A stretch of 64,000 nt of DNA from Nematostella vectensis (taxonomy: Eukaryota; Cnidaria; Anthozoa; Actiniaria; Edwardsiidae): contig NC_064048.1 in the NCBI RefSeq assembly GCF_932526225.1, positions 12,467,665 to 12,531,664 of the forward strand, read 5' to 3'. This document shows positions 34,561 through 48,100 of the stretch, piece by piece. Within the stretch, counting starts at the first letter, position 1, and every line of letters starts with the position of its first letter. The notes under the pieces were generated by a model that did not search any database, was not told the origin of the DNA, and saw nothing but the letters and a program-made list of their open reading frames with translations. The translations under genes were made by a program, and so were the position numbers.

Positions 34561-35099
34561 GGGATAATGTTTGTTTGCTCTGGCTAGGGAATTAACTTGT
34601 GGCTAGGTGAGGGGGGAGGGGATGTTGTACGGCCAAGCATGATAAGCGTATTGCACGTGATAAATAAAGAAACACTTCACCAAAAGTTTCCCTGGATAGG
34701 ATGTCTTACCCAAGTTGAACCATACGCCGTTAGCAGCCATTTATTGGTACGTTAACATTTATCAAAATTCTATATTAACCAGAAACCAGCGAATGAAAAA
34801 CGCGACCAACTACTTGATTGTAAATCTCGCGGTTTCTGAGCTCGTGACAGTTTGTACAACAATGGTGATGACATTCTATATAGCGCTTATTTACCCGAAA
34901 AGTATGGACTACCTCAAACAAGTGTTTGCCACGGTGATATGCAAGTTCTTTATCGCATTTCTGGATGTATTTTGCCACTCTCTGGCCATGCTGTCCTTGA
35001 CGGTGATCGCGTTTGATCGGTTCTTCGGCGTCCAGTACCCTATGAGACGAACCATCACCAGGACACGAGCCAAGGTTAGAGATTTCATAGTTTAGGGAA

Positions 35100-35570
35100 T
35101 TACGATCTACCTAAACAGGTTGTTATAATTAAGGTAAGGAGGCCATGACAGGGGAGGGGTGGGGATTACAATGTTAGAGCCGCGAAAGGAGAGGAGTGGG
35201 GATTTCTGGGCAATGTAAGAGCCTTGATAGGGAACGGGTGGGGATGATAATATTAGAACCTTGATAGGGGAGGAGTGAGGATTTCTGGACAATGTTATAG
35301 CCTTCATATGGGAAGGGTGGGGATGGCAATATTAAAACCTTGATAGGGGAGGAGTGAGGATTTCTGGACAATGTTAGAGCCTTTATAGAGGACGGGGGTT
35401 TAGCAGGACAATTCTAGAGCTTTAAAGAGGAGGGGTGGGGATAACAATGTTAGGGCCTTGATGAGGGAGGAGTGGGGGAAAACAATGTTAGAGCCTTACA
35501 ATGGGAGGGGTGGGGATAACAATGTTAGGGCCTTGATGAGGGAGGGATGTTTGTCCTTAATCAATGCTAA
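35100..35570. repeat. Minisatellite in GPCR intron 2, copy B2
   Basis: About ten imperfect units with ACAATGTTAGAGCC, TTGATAGGGGAGG and GTGGGGAT. Related in style to the A/B1 arrays but different in detail, and it does not damage exon 2. Confidence 0.8.
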
Positions 35571-36727
35571 AGCCTTTCGGGGAAGGGTTGACGATTGGAA
35601 CAGCAAAGGCCGTCACAACCCTAACATGCCAATTTCCACGGCTACCAGGTCATCATTGCTGTTATCTGGTTTCTTGCTTTAATTGACTCATCCCCAAACC
35701 TCTACATCTACTCGGCCGTTGACGTTCGAGGTAAAATTGGTTGTCTCATGAACTGGGCCCCGATGCATCCCGGCTCCCAAATAATCAACGTCTCCACCCA
35801 AATGGTTCTCTTCTATGCACTACCGCTAGTGGTCATGGGGGTTTTGTACTCCATCACTGTCCACAAGCTCTGGGTGCGCCGTATCCCTGGCAACGTGATC
35901 GCAGCCAATCAGCGATTAGAACACAAGACAAAGGTGAATGTGTTGAAGATGTGCATCACGGTAGTGGTGACGTTTGCTCTGTTGTTGTTCCCCATCTACG
36001 TCTTACGAATCTCGGCTTTGGCGGGAAAACGGCTCTGTATCACAACATTTGAGGTATGTCTATCTGTTATTCATTCACTCACTCATTTATCCACTCATAG
36101 ATTCATTCATTTATTCATTCATTCACTCAATTATTTATTCATTCATTCCTTCATTCAATAATTCGCTTTAGTCGTTCGGTGGGCTAGTCGATCACTGAAT
36201 CACAAATCAGTTTCCAAACCAATTTTAAACCTTTATTTCGAGCGTGCACGCTAACGAAGACCATTTTAAACGACGGAGCATTTGCCGTGTTTTGGAATTC
36301 TTACTTGGTGGAGAACGCAAGACCCGCTCGCCCAACCGCCCATCTGTCCCTCCCTATTTTTGTCCCTATGTCTGTCTGTCCTTTCATGTCTTTCCAACTG
36401 TTTGTCTGTCCGTCCGTTGTTTTTTTTTTGTCTGTCTGTTTGGCTGTCCGTATGTCTGTCTCTTATAAATGATTGATACCAACAGGTGACAGAGGTTCTA
36501 GCAATGATCCCAACACCTACTACGCCATCAACCCTGTTATCTACTTCCTGTTCAGCAAAGACTATCGCCGGGGCTTTATAGCTATCATCAAACCGTTGGT
36601 CTCCCTGTGTCATGATCATCCATTTCCGGGTCTGGCGAGTGACGTCATGAGTGTGAGAAATACTACCGCGAATGCGCATGACAATGGTGTCCAATCGCTG
36701 AGCCTCCAAACATTAGACCGGATATGA

Positions 36728-38160
<1,433 letters not shown>

Positions 38161-38164
38161 TGCA

Positions 38165-38790
38165 CAATATCGTTATATCGAGGTTCCACTGTATTGCCAC
38201 ATCGTTATACCGAGGTTCCACTGTATTGCCACATCGTTATATCGAGGTTCCACTGTATTGCCACATCGTTATATTGAGGTTCCACTGTATTGCCGTATCG
38301 TTATATAGAGGTTCCACTGTATTGACGTATCGTTATATCGTGGTTCCACTGTATTGCCGTATCGTTATATTGAGGTTCCACTGTATTGCCGTATCGTTAT
38401 ATCGAGGTTCCACTCTATTGCCATATCGTTATATCGAGGTTCCACTGTATTGCCGTATCGTTATATAGAGGTTCCAGTGTATTGCCATATCGTTATATCG
38501 ATGTTCCACTGTATTGACGTATCGTTATATCGAGGTTCCACTGTATTGCCATATCGTTATATCGAGGTTCCACTGTATTGCCACATCGTTATTTCGAGGT
38601 TCCACTGTATTGCAGTATCGTTATATCGAGGTTCCATTGTATTGCCGTATCGTTATATCGAGAATCCACTGTATTGCCGTATTGTTATATCGATGTTCCA
38701 CTGTATTGCCGTATTGTTATATCGATGTTCCACTGTATTGCCGTATTGTTATATAGATGTTCCACTGTATTGACGTATCGTTGTATCGAG
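38165..38790. repeat. 32-bp minisatellite built on a TIR-like motif, unit B
   Basis: About 20 contiguous units containing TCGTTATATCGAGGTTCCAC and TGTATTGCCGTA (or CCACA). More than double the unit A array (about 8 units). Confidence 0.9.
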
Positions 38791-38794
38791 GCAC

Positions 38795-39058
38795 AGGCTT
38801 ACCAACCTCTCAGTCAGTCTCCAGTAAATCCCAGTTACTAGCTCGAATATTTTTAACGCGCAATCCCTCAACTGCTTAAACGTTAGAAATACCGCTTACT
38901 CTAAATAAATACACATCACAAAGCAACGAGAAATTTTTGTGACCTTTATTCTAGGATATAAGACAGTTATAGGACAATTACAGGATGTGATCAATCGTGA
39001 AAATATTCGAGCTAGTCACTGGGATTGACTGGAGACTGACTGAGAAGTTGGTAAGCCT
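38795..39058. mobile_element. Palindromic MITE-like element, unit B
   Basis: Left arm AGGCTTACCAACCTCTCAGT to CTAGCTCGAATATTTT, right arm the inverse from 38999 to 39058. The left arm is single here, unlike the doubled arm in unit A. It lies about 80 bp past the NLR stop codon, so it may be in the 3' UTR. Confidence 0.8.
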
Positions 39059-39135
39059 GTGATAGAGGTTCCACTGTGTTGGCATAGAAGTCCAGTCTAT
39101 ATAATTAGGCGGTACATCGCTGATGAGATAAGGAA

Positions 39136-42100
39136 TCACATTTCGAGGGCGTCAATAGCTGCTTGACGCCTTCTTTTATCTACAGCATCTCTAATATAAT
39201 CATTATTAGAACAAACCTTTAGCTCAGTGTTATAATAAAGCATGTCGGCGAGAGCAGCAGCACCAACGGCTCTGATGCCATAATCATGAAGATAGAGTTT
39301 CTTGAGTGTAGAATTTGTCATCAAAGCGTTAGCTATAGCTATTGCACCCTCGTCTCCGATATTAGTATCACATAGATCGAATTCCTTGAGTGTAGAATTT
39401 GTCATCAAAGCCTCAGCTATAGCTTTTGCACCCTCGTTTCCGATGTTATTTTTAGTCAGATCGAGTATTTTGAGTGTAGAATTTGTCTTCAAAGCGTTAG
39501 CTATAGCTATTGCACCCTCGTCTCCGATTTGATTAAACGATAATCTGAATGTTTCTAGCAACTGGTTCTTGGAAAGCATCTCTGCAATTGCAATAGCACC
39601 TTTGCTTGATATCTTATTCAACGAAAGATCTAAATCGATCAGTGATGGTTCGTGTAGCTGTGTCCTGGCGAGAGCAGCTATAAACTCATCTGCAAGAACA
39701 TAACTCGTGGTAATTTTAAAAAGTTTCAATTTCTTAATTGATGTATTTTCCTTTAATGCCTTGTTAATCAAATCACAATTAGGGTTAAACTTATTGATAT
39801 AAAGTTGTAACGCCTTTATCGAGTTATTTGTAGAGAGAGCTTCCGCAAAGTGACTCCACGCATTATGAGTTAGGCTACGATTAATGTACAGTTCCAGCTT
39901 TTCTATCAATGTACGTTGTTCTATTGTCTCTGCAAGTTTAATTAGCAACTCATCAGAAGTGACTGGTGTATAGAGGCTCAATCTCATTAGTGACGTGCTT
40001 TTGTTTATTGCATCGAGTACATCACACATAACATCGCCGTCAATCCGGAATCCGCTCAAATAGAGTGTTTCTTTAACCTTTTGTGGTATCATATCCTTAA
40101 TCACCTCATGCTCGTGGAAACGACCAAGACCACCAAGATCACGCTTCACCTCTATGTACGAATAAAAAGGACTATAAGCGTGGAAATGACGAAGACCGTG
40201 GAAATGACGAAGACCACCAAGACCACCAGGACCACGCCCCACCTGCTTGTACGAATAAACAGGACTATAACGAAGCTTCAGGGTCCTGATCGCCTGATTT
40301 CCTGCCATGGCATTAGCGATAACTGCCACACCCAAAGGTGTCTTGCATTGTATTTCAAGCTCATCCAAAGCCGTATTGCTAGAAAGCATTTTCTCAAACG
40401 CCATAATGGAATGATCAGAGACTGAAAACTCAGTAAGCTCCAGGATCTTTACAGATTTGTTGTGTTGAAGACCATTGATGACCCCGCCAATCAGGTTTTC
40501 GGATTTGCAAACTAACCTTTCTATCACATTGTTATGTGAGAGCAAATCTGCCAACGCATCATTAACAGCTGCGATGTCTTCGGCGATGTCTTCGAATTTC
40601 GAACCTAATAGTTCTAGAGTTTTTATGGACACGCACTCCTTGATACCTGTCAAGACCTCTACTAGTCCTTTTTGACTGTCGTACAACCATAGCCGTAGCT
40701 CTGTTATACCCGAGATATTATTCACCTGGGTGCCACCTGCATCATCACGACGCGAAGAAGCAGAAGGTAAACGTAGCACTTTGTCCTTTGTAGGTCGGTA
40801 AGACAACCAGTAACACAGACCGGATACAGCCTTGGAGGACATACGTTTAGGTCTGATATCAATCTGCTGTGGAAGTAGGTCGATGACGTCATCGGGAATG
40901 CATTGATCACCACACTTTAACTCGTGTAAACATTCACAAATCAAATATATTAAACTATCATATATTAGCTCGTTTACTTTTAGTATCTGCGCGAGGCATT
41001 TGACCGCAACACAAGCCCTGTCTGGACCAATCATAGAGGCCAAATCATACTCTAATACATCGTCAAAAACAACTACACTCGCGTCACCTTCTGCCAAGCG
41101 ATTCGCAACAAATAAAGCCGCCAAGTAATCTTGTAGGGATTTATGTACAAAGGAAAATGTGACTTCGGTACATCGGATTTTCTTTGTTGCTTTGTTCTTG
41201 AACAGTATACCCAGGTCAGCAAGAAATTGTGGTAATTCCTTTGCCGTAAAACATAACTTTTCTTCCAAAAGTGCTTTGTAAGCGTACTTTCCCAACAGTA
41301 AGAGATGCTCATGCATCCAGCTTTCAAGTTCACACTCCTCGACGTCTAGGCCTTTAGTAGCCTTGTACCTTCTACCGATGCAGAAAAAGATATCTTTGTA
41401 CAACGTGGTGATATCTATGCTTGTCTGTGAAGTGAAAAGCTCGCTGTTGTCATCAAAGGCCAAGCAAATCATAGCAGTATGGAGGGGGTTACAAACAAGG
41501 TCATGCAAATGTCCAACTTTCACCCAGGGCAAGCCGCAGAAAACAAGAGACGACAGTTGTTCGGCAACTTCAGGAGATGAGATAAAGTAATCCTTGATAA
41601 ACTGTTCAGCATTGCTCAAATCCCATCCCTTTATTTCAAGTGTCCTGTCAAAACAGTTTTTCAACTCTTGCGGTATCTGATTCATGCGACTAGTGACAAT
41701 GACATAGCATTGTTTTAGCACTTTCTTAGCATTGATTATCATATTAAGTGTTCCCTTTGAAGAACTCGGGAGTTCGTCGTACCCATCGAGAACGAAAGCG
41801 ATGTGCTCTTCATTGTCACCGATGTATCTGATGATTTTCTCCTGGTCCCCTTCTGAATAATTATCGGGGATCGCATGACGGATAACATCTCTCCAGTCGC
41901 TGATATCTACTAAATCACGACATTGCAGCAACAATACGACTTTGATGTCTTCCGGAAAGGATGAATCTAAAATAAGAAAACGTCGACACATCAGCCTCGA
42001 CAAATACCTAATCTAAATAAAAAACTAAAAATTGCTTACCCTCTAATTAAAATTTCAAGGTAAAAAAGTGCAGATATTCCTGAAAAGTTCTTAGAATTCA

Positions 42101-45100
42101 AATGAAGACGTTTACTGTCTTTAGAGGAAGGGGGCGAAAATTGGGGGGAGGGGTGGGTAGTGGTTTCAGGGGGAGGGTACTTGGTTGTTTCAAATTCTTA
42201 AGCCCTATTTATAAGAACGCGGGGGATAAAAGTGCTCCCTTTCAAACCTAAAATTATGATATTCGATAATGATAAACTATCTAGATCGAGCCTTGAGTGT
42301 AAGAATTTTGTCAAGTATTTCGGAATGCTTCTTGATGAGAATCTCTCCTTTAAAAATCATATAAATCAAATTACAACTAAAATATGTGAAACAGTTGGAC
42401 TTATCGCAAAAAATTAGGCATTTTCTTCCGCGTAAAATACTTTCACAAATATAAAGTCCCTAATTGTGCCATATATATCTTACGCAATATCAGTTTGGGG
42501 ACCGTCTGACAAATGTCATACGAATAAAATTCTTTTATTGCAAAAGCGAGCTCTGCGATTCATATACGTTGCAGAAAGACGAGACCAAGCAGTCCCGGCT
42601 TTCCTTGATGCAGATATTCTACAGATAAATTTTCTTTATTTCGAAAATATATGCTACCTAATGCATGTTCGAAATTGTATAGCATCTAGGAACACCGAAC
42701 TTTTCACGGATACTAAAAAAAGGTTTATTTATATAACACTAGATCATCGACATCTAATAATTTTTATATTAAACAAAACTCCAGCTCCAATACAAATCAT
42801 TTTCCAGGCTTGACGCAAGGCTATTAAATGAGCTACCAGCTTCCCTAAAAGAAAATGGCAAAAAAGCATTCAAAACGAAATTACATAAAAAACTCCTTGA
42901 AGTCTTAAAGCAAATTGATGACTACATTGATATATACCATATAAGCAAAGCTATTCAATCTCGATAGGGCAATTTCAACGTAGGATACTGTTTTTATGAC
43001 TAATGAACAACTTTGATATATTCCTCCAACAAACATTGCTCTCTACAGGAAAACTAAACTCCTCTAATTTTTTTTTTATGTTCTGTGAACCTGTTCGTCT
43101 TGCTTGTCCTCACAATGTGGTGTTTGTTCGGTGGGATAGGGTGCGTTTCGGTGTGGTACGAGGCGTTGGGCGGGAAGTGGTGTAGTGTGAAATAATAAAA
43201 CATGATGAGTTGGGGTGTTGTGGGTGTGGTTCGGTGGGTGTTGAGGGTTTGGATGGGATGTGGTTGGGTTTGCTTATACGTTATCCCTTGGTTGAAATCA
43301 ATCGGCCAAGGTACAAGGAAAAGGCCATTCCATCTATAAGTATGCGCGCGCTTACCATTACCTACTTTAACTTCCACCTACCTCAACTACCGGCATGCAG
43401 CGCGCACTTTGTTTGATGTTGTAGGCTTGAAAAAGCGCTGCATTCTGGTAGTTGAGGTAGGTGTCTATGGTTATGCGCGCGCACCTATAGCTGGAATGGC
43501 CTATAACAGCAACAGCAATACAAAGTAGAACGAGTGGCGGGGTTGGGGGGGGGGGTAGTTGCAATACGAGGGAGCTTTGAATGAAAAGAGCGTGGGACGA
43601 AAAAGCTGGCAAAACTAGTTTATTTTTACCAAGCAATAGGGAGCAATACCGAAGGTTGACATGGAGTGAAATGAGGTTGGTATGTGGTGAGATGGGTGTT
43701 GTGAGTTGGTTTGTGGTGAGATGGGTGTCGTAAGTTGGTTTGTGGTGAGGTGGGTGTTGTGAGTTGGTTTGTGGTGAGATGGGTGTTGTGAGTTGGTTTG
43801 TGGTGAGATGGGTGTTGTGAGTTGGTATGTGGTGAGATGGGTGTTGTGAGTTGGTTTGTGGTGAGATGGGTGTTGTGAGTTGGTTTGTGGTGAGATGGGT
43901 GTTGTGAGTTGGTTTGTAGTGAGATGGGTGTTGTGAGTTGGTTTGTGGTGAGATGGGTGTTGTGAGTTGGTATGTGGTGAGATGGGTGTTGTGAGTTGGT
44001 TTGTGGTGAGAGGGGTGTTGTGAGTTGGTTTGTGGTGAGATGGGTGTCGTAAGTTGGTTTGTGGTGAGGTGGGTGTTGTGAGTTGGTTTGTGGTGAGATG
44101 GGTGTTGTGAGTTGGTTTGCGGTGGGGTGTGTGTTGTGTTATTGTGGTGAGGTGGGTGTTGTGAGTTGGTTTGTGGTGTGATGGGTGTTGTAAGTTGGTT
44201 TGTGGTGAGATGGGTGTTGTAAGTTGGTTTGTGGTGAGATGGGTGTTGTGAGTTGGTTAGTGGTGAGGTGGGTGTTGTGTTATTGTGGTGAGGTGGGTGT
44301 TGTGAGTTGGTTTGTGGTAGGATGTGTGTTGTGAGTTGGTTTGTGGTGAGGTGGATGTTGTGAGTTGGCTTGTGGTGAAGTGGGTGTTGTGAGTTGGTTT
44401 GTGGTGAGATGGGTGTTGTGAGTTGGTTTGTGGTGTGATGGGTGTTGTAAGTTGGTTTGTGGTGAGATGGGTGTTGTGAGTTGGTTAGTGGTGAGGTGGG
44501 TGTTGTGTTATTGTGGTGAGGTGGGTGTTGTGAGTTGGTTTGTGGTAGGATGGGTGTTGTGAGTTGGTTTGTGGTGAGATGGGTGTTGTGAGTTGGTTTG
44601 TGGTGTGATGGGTGTTGTAAGTTGGTTTGTGGTGAGATGGGTGCTGTAAGTTGGTATGTGGTGAGGTGGATGTTGTGAGTTGGTTTGTGGTGAGATGGGT
44701 GTTGTGAGTTGGTTAGTGGTGAGGTGGATGTTGTGAGTTGGTTTGTGGTGAGATGGGTGTTGTAAGTTGGTTTGTGGTGAGATGGGTGTTGTGAGTTGGT
44801 TAGTGGTGAGGTGGGTGTTGTGTTATTGTGGTGAGGTGGGTGTTGTGAGTTGGTTTGTGGTAGGATGGGTGTTGTGAGTTGGTTTGTGGTGAGATGGGTG
44901 TTGTGAGTTGGTTTGTGGTGAGGTGGGTGTTGTGAGTTGGTTTGTGGTGAGGTGGGTGTTGTGAGTTGGTTTGTGGTGAGGTGGATGTTGTGAGTTGGCT
45001 TGTGGTGAAGTGGGTGTTGTGAGTTGGTTTGTGGTGAGATGGGTGTTGTGAGTTGGTTTGTGGTGTAATGGGTGTTGTAAGTTGGTTTGTGGTGAGATGG

Positions 45101-48100
45101 GTGTTGTGAGTTGGTTAGTGGTGAGGTGGGTGTTGTGTTATTGTGGTGAGGTGGGTGTTGTGAGTTGGTTTGTGGTAGGATGGGTGTTGTGAGTTGGTTT
45201 GTGGTGAGGTGGGTGTTGTGAGTTGGCTTGTGGTGAAGTGTGTGTTGTGAGTTGGTTTGTGGTGAGATGGGTGTTGCGAGTTGGTTTGTGGCGAGGTGGG
45301 TGTTGTGAGTTGGTTTGTGGTGAGATGTGTGTTGTGAGTTGGTTAGTGGTGAGGTGGGTGTTGTGTTATTGTGGTGAGGTGGGTGTTGTGAGTTGGTTTG
45401 TGGTAGGATGGGTGTTGTGAGTTGCTTTGTGGTGGAGTGTGTGTTGTGAGTTGGTTTGTGGTGAGGTGGATGTTGTGAGTTGGCTTGTGGTGAAGTGGGT
45501 GTTGTGAGTTGGTTTGTGGTGTGATGGGTGTTGTAAGTTGGTTTGTGGTGAGATGGGTGTTGTGAGTTGGTTAGTGGTGAGGTGGGTGTTGTGTTATTGT
45601 GGTGAGGTGGGTGTTGTGAGTTGGTTTGTGGTAGGATGGGTGTTGTGAGTTGGTTTGTGGTGAGGTGGGTGTTGTGAGTTGGCTTGTGGTGAAGTGGGTG
45701 TTGTGAGTTGGTTTGTGGTGAGGTGGATGTTGTGAGTTGGCTTGTGATGAAGTGTGTGTTGTGAGTTGGTTTGTGGTGAGATGGGTGTTGCGAGTTGGTT
45801 TGTGGCGAGGTGGGTGTTGTGAGTTGGTTTGTCGTAAGATGTGTGTTGTGAGTTGGTTAGTGGTGAGGTAGGTGTTGTGTTATTGTGGTGAGGTGGGTGT
45901 TGTGAGTTGGTTTGTGGTAGGATGGGTGTTGTGAGTTGCTTTGTGGTGGAGTGGGTGTTGTGAGTTAGTTTGTGGTGAGGTGGATGTTGTGAGTTGGCTT
46001 GTGGTGAAGTGGGTGTTGTGAGTTGGTTTGTGGTGAGATGGGTGTTGTGAGTTGGTTTGTGGTGTGATGGGTGTTGTAAGTTGGTTTGTGGTGAGATGGG
46101 TGTTGTGAGTTGGTTAGTGGTGAGGTGGGTGTTGTGTTATTGTGGTGAGGTGGGTGTTGTGAGTTGGTTTGTGGTAGGATGGGTGTTGTGAGTTGGTTTG
46201 TGGTGAGGTGGGTGTTGTGAGTTGGCTTGTGGTGAAGTGGGTGTTGTGAGTTGGTTTGTGGTGAGGTGGATGTTGTGAGTTGGCTTGTGATGAAGTGTGT
46301 GTTGTGAGTTGGTTTGTGGTGAGGTGGATGTTGTGAGTTGGTTTGTGGTGAGATGTGTGTTGTGAGTTGGTTTGTGGTGAGATGGGTGTTGTGAGTTGGT
46401 TTGTGGTGTGATGGGTGTTGTAAGTTGGTTTGTGGTGAGATGGGTGTTGTGAGTTGGTTAGGGGTGAGGTGGGTGTTGTGTTATTGTGGTGAGGTGGGTG
46501 TTGTGAGTTGGTTTGTGGTAGGATGGGTGTTGTGAGTTGGTTTGTGGTGAGGTGGGTGTTGTAAGTTGGCTTGTGGTGAAGTGTGTGTTGTGAGTTGGTT
46601 TGTGGTGAGATGGGTGTTGCGAGTTGGTTTGTGGCGAGGTGGGTGTTGTGAGTTGGTTTGTGGTGAGATGTGTGTTGTGAGTTGGTTAGTGGTGAGGTGG
46701 GTGTTGTGTTATTGTGGTGAGGTGGGTGTTGTGAGTTGGCTTGTGGTGAAGTTGGTGTTGTGAGTTGGTTTGTGGTGTGATGGGTGTTATAAGTTGGTTT
46801 GTGGTGAGATGGGTGTTGTGAGTTGGTTAGTGGTGAGGTGGGTGTTGTGTTATTGTGGTGAGGTGGGTGTTGTGAGTTGGTTTGTGGTAGGATGGGTGTT
46901 GTGAGTTGGTTTGTGGTGAGGTGGGTGTTGTGAGTTGGCTTGTGGTGAAGTGGGTGTTGTGAGTTGGTTTGTGGTGAGGTGGATGTTGTGAGTTGGCTTG
47001 TGGTGAAGTGTGTGTTGTGAGTTGGTTTGTGGTGAGATGGGTGTTGCGAGTTGGTTTGTGGCAAGGTGGGTGTTGTGAGTTGGTTTGTGGTGAGATGTGT
47101 GTTGTGAGTTGGTTAGTGGTGAGGTGGGTGTTGTGTTATTGTGGTGAGGTGGGTGTTGTGAGTTGGTTTGTGGTAGGATGGGTGTTGTGAGTTGCTTTGT
47201 GGTGGAGTGGGTGTTGTGAGTTAGTTTGTGGTGAGGTGGATGTTGTGAGTTGGCTTGTGGTGAAGTGGGTGTTGTGAGTTGGTTTGTGGTGAGATGGGTG
47301 TTGTGAGTTGGTTTGTGGTGTGATGGGTGTTATAAGTTGGTTTGTGGTGAGATGGGTGTTGTGAGTTGGTTAGTGGTGAGGTGGGTGTTATGTTATTGTG
47401 GTGAGGTGGGTGTTGTGAGTTGGTTTGTGGTAGGATGGGTGTTGTGAGTTGGTTTGTGGTGAGGTGGGTGTTGTGAGTTGGCTTGTGGTGAAGTGGGTGT
47501 TGTGAGTTGGTTTGTGGTGAGGTGGATGTTGTGAGTTGGCTTGTGGTGAAGTGTGTGTTGTGAGTTGGTTTGTGGTGAGAGGTGTGTTGTGAGTTGGTTT
47601 GTGGTGAGATGTGTGTTGTGAGTTGGTTTGTGGTGAGATGGGTGTTGTGAGTTGGTTTGTAGTGAGATGGGTGTTGTGAGTTGGTTTGTGGCGAGGTGGG
47701 TGTTGTGAGTTGGTTTGTGGCGAGGTGGGTGTTGTGAGTTGGTTTGTGGCGAGGTGGGTGTTGTGAGTTGGTTTGTGGTGAGGTGGGTGTTGTGTTATTG
47801 TGGTGAGGTGTGTTTTGTGAGTTGGTTTGTGATGAGATGGGTGTTGTGAAATGGGTTGTGGTGGGGTGGGTGGTAAATGATGGCTTTTCCTGTTGATAAA
47901 GCTATTCCAGTATTGTAGGGAAAGGGTATTTTAGAAGCTTGAGTAAGGTTATTTTTGTTACATACCGCAAGGTTCTGAGTTCTGGAGAAGTGCCCAGGAG
48001 TTGACGAGCTTCTTACAGAACGACGTTTTTCCAACTCCAGGGTTCCCTTCAAGGAGGACTCTGCGGGTTTTCCTTCTTGGCCCTGACTCAAACAACTTCC

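Larger units (their letters stand above)
34150..36727 (+). pseudogene. Rhodopsin-class GPCR, copy B2: nearly complete, one-base frame change in last exon
   Basis: Exons: 34150-34260 (from ATG in CCCATGAACAAAC; TM1 with ENSLVINIV), 34783-35074 (TM2 NLAVSELV with Glu at the usual Asp; TM3 cysteine CKFF; DRFFGVQYP; donor CCAAG|GTTAGA), 35649-36053 (TM4 AVIWFLALIDSSPN; loop cysteine GKIGCLMNW; TM5 FYALPLVVMGVLY; TM6 VVVTFALLLFPIYVL) and 36486-36727 (TM7). Phases agree (2, 0, 0). In exon 4 ATGATCCCAACACC has three C where unit A has four, which shifts frame just before NTYYAINPVIY; the rest of the exon is open to TGA at 36727. It could be a real mutation or a homopolymer error. Likely a peptide or amine receptor at the cell surface; ligand unknown. 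Confidence 0.75.

Noticed and set aside
38165-38790. CRISPR-like array of 32-bp repeats
   Set aside because: Units are contiguous with no unique spacers, the genome is eukaryotic, and the unit resembles a transposon end.
46114-47064. 316-codon frame on - rich in His, Thr, Gln and Pro as a gene
   Set aside because: It lies wholly in the 29-bp minisatellite in an NLR intron; the frame is open because the unit lacks stops, not because it is coding. Kept only as a low-interest translation question.
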